From contig JAIQFH010000025.1 in assembly GCA_020073385.1 (NCBI GenBank), forward strand, positions 1 through 64,000: a stretch of 64,000 nucleotides of DNA, written 5' to 3'. The stretch is from Terriglobia bacterium (GTDB taxonomy: Bacteria; Acidobacteriota; Terriglobia; Terriglobales; Acidobacteriaceae). The translations under genes were made by a program, and so were the position numbers. Under the pieces are notes generated by a model. That model was not told the DNA's origin and ran no database searches. It worked only from the letters and a program-made list of their open reading frames with translations. Shown here piece by piece: positions 62,740 through 64,000 of the stretch; positions within the stretch are counted from its first letter, which is position 1, and each line of letters begins with the position of its first letter.

Positions 62740-63756
62740 CTAGGACTGGGGATTGCTTTGGGACGACGTCAACCGTGAAAGCTTGTGGCGGGCCTTCCAA
62801 TACACTCCGGCAGCCCCGGAGGCCATAAGCAGCCAGGTTCCCGGCTCAGGGACTTCTCCTCCCCCGCCGCCGTTGCTGCACGGATCACCTTTGTTCTTTT
62901 TCTTATCGCCGCTACTCACCGGGATGGCTCCGACGCCCGTGGAGTTTTTGGGCTTCTTTGTTCCGACGCCACACACGCCCGGCAAAGACGGTGGCAAAAT
63001 CGGTGTGATGCCTCCTGTGGCGATCGGGTCGTAAGAACTCAGCGGCACTGAAGGTCCCAATCCCGGAACAGGATTACGATTTGTCAGCGCCGATTGAAAA
63101 GGCACCGGCGGAGTGGTCATAGCCGTTCCCAAATCGGGGTGAATCGCCTCATCAAACTTGGCGGCGGGCGGCTCGGATTCCGAAGTTGCCTGCTGCGGAA
63201 CCTCCTCGACCCGGTTGGCGCAACGCGTGCGCGCCGTCATCTTGCCATCCGTGATGACGGTCTCACCCTTCTTCAGGCTCACTCGATGCCGCGTCCAGTA
63301 AACCTTGTTTCCGATGCGGTAGGAAATATACGCGGTCCGCGCCAGTACGAGCTTCACCACCCGGGCGTGATCGTAGTCGAAGCCCGCATAATGCGCTGCG
63401 ACGACAGGATCGTGTTCGGCCGCCCACTTCAATTCCCGCGCATCTCGCACACCGCCGGGCACGACTGAATATCGATACACGGGGCGGCCATCCATCTGGC
63501 GCAGCATTTCCTTCTGCGAGGCCAGGAAAAGATCGCGGCTAGCCTCTGCAGATTGCCGATCCGGCTCTGCATTCCTTGCCGCGTGAAACAGCGAAGGGCT
63601 TAGGAAACGCAGCGCTACGGAGGAAAGCGCGAAGGTGAATGCGGCGCAGGCACAGATCAGCAGCGCGCGGCGGATACGGCGATTGCGGCGATGGCGACGG
63701 CTCCGGCGTTTCCGGATCACCGTACGCGTCACCCCTAACTGGGGTTCATTCGACAA
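62740..63756 (-). CDS. PEP-CTERM-sorted exported protein
   Basis: 338 residues. N-terminal basic stretch RKRRSRRHRRNRRIRRAL then a helix (LLICACAAFTFALSSVALRFL), a soluble domain with FLASQKEMLRQMDGRPVYRYSVVPGGVRDARELKWAAEHDPVVAAHYAGFDYDHARVVKLVLARTAYISYRIGNKVYW, a Pro/Ser/Gly-rich linker, and a C-terminal VPEPGTWLLMASGAAGVYWKARHK: the PEP motif, hydrophobic helix and basic end that exosortase systems recognise. No exosortase or EPS gene is present in the window. The function of the soluble domain is unknown. Confidence 0.8.
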   Translation of the reverse strand: MSNEPQLGVTRTVIRKRRSRRHRRNRRIRRALLICACAAFTFALSSVALRFLSPSLFHAARNAEPDRQSAEASRDLFLASQKEMLRQMDGRPVYRYSVVPGGVRDARELKWAAEHDPVVAAHYAGFDYDHARVVKLVLARTAYISYRIGNKVYWTRHRVSLKKGETVITDGKMTARTRCANRVEEVPQQATSESEPPAAKFDEAIHPDLGTAMTTPPVPFQSALTNRNPVPGLGPSVPLSSYDPIATGGITPILPPSLPGVCGVGTKKPKNSTGVGAIPVSSGDKKKNKGDPCSNGGGGGEVPEPGTWLLMASGAAGVYWKARHKLSRLTSSQSNPQS

Positions 63757-64000
63757 CTTCTAACCCTACCTTTACGGCCAGATTCTGGGGCTCGGCCGAC
63801 GTACAACCGAGTTTCAACGAAGCAGTTCGAGTGCCATTGCTGAGAAGCCAAAATTCCGCTAAATCCTAGAACTTACGGGTTTTCCTGCCAAGCATGCTAC
63901 CAGAGAGTGCACACCTTTGCACAAAATATGATGGCCAGTATCTCCTGAGTGCTCTTTGGCATCTCCCGCTGTCCGGAATCACTGTATCGCAACCCTGATC
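63757..64000. other. intergenic tail of window
   Basis: 244 bp upstream of the PEP-CTERM gene; I see no gene, repeat or clear promoter. Confidence 0.4.

Overview
The window looks like a chromosomal segment of a GC-rich member of the Acidobacteriota (Koribacter/Terriglobia-like). This is inferred from gene content: an S46 peptidase, a fused FtcD, a PCYCGC-type lipobox-free exported protein, DUF1111 and DUF4242 proteins, a kinase-less TPR/PEGA protein, and many short dispersed intergenic repeats of the kind seen in that phylum. No 16S gene is present, so the assignment is not proven.

Left end (1-3,783) is accessory DNA. It holds the 3' end of a group II intron (domains V and VI), a possible small membrane protein, a five-gene minus-strand tRNA array with structurally odd members, a DUF5519 protein, a small zinc-ribbon protein, and an excisionase-like/tyrosine integrase pair. 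This pair stops just before a chromosomal tRNA-Leu(GAG) at 3,784-3,868.

3,941-13,245 is mostly housekeeping: secG, two membrane-anchored small proteins, a TlpA-like thioredoxin, mnmA with a NifS/IscS-type cysteine desulfurase (tRNA 2-thiouridylation), citrate synthase and an S46 exopeptidase.

13,303-24,540 is a long minus-strand block that reads as an aromatic-acid/CoA-thioester catabolic cluster. It starts with a TetR regulator behind a clear promoter and an 18-bp palindrome. Then come an enoyl-CoA hydratase, an aldehyde dehydrogenase, a BoxB/PaaA-like diiron protein, a dienoyl-CoA-hydratase-like crotonase, a rhodanese and the three subunits of 4-hydroxybenzoyl-CoA reductase (hcrC-hcrA-hcrB, overlapping by 4 nt each). 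A DUF3291 protein and a metal-dependent hydrolase follow. A reductase that needs low-potential electrons beside an O2-using diiron protein is the most interesting metabolic arrangement in the window.

24,620-36,308 holds a DapA-family aldolase, a PIN/RHH toxin-antitoxin pair, carA and carB separated by an unrelated exported protein, a serine hydrolase, signal peptidase I, a PCYCGC-motif protein, a TPR protein and YvcK. 36,521-50,613 has a PagL-like lipid A deacylase, the TPR/PEGA protein, ftcD, glmU, DUF4242, an SDR, a glutaredoxin, an acyl-CoA ligase, a diheme DUF1111 oxidoreductase with a strong terminator, and an EVE-domain protein. 50,707-63,756 has an exported carboxypeptidase-regulatory-like protein, thiO, an ABC exporter pair, an M20 dipeptidase, an APC permease, smc with a large head-domain insertion, and a PEP-CTERM protein.

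Intergenic spaces are crowded with at least six families of short dispersed repeats, which also inflate some open frames (upstream of lepB, the APC permease and inside hcrA).
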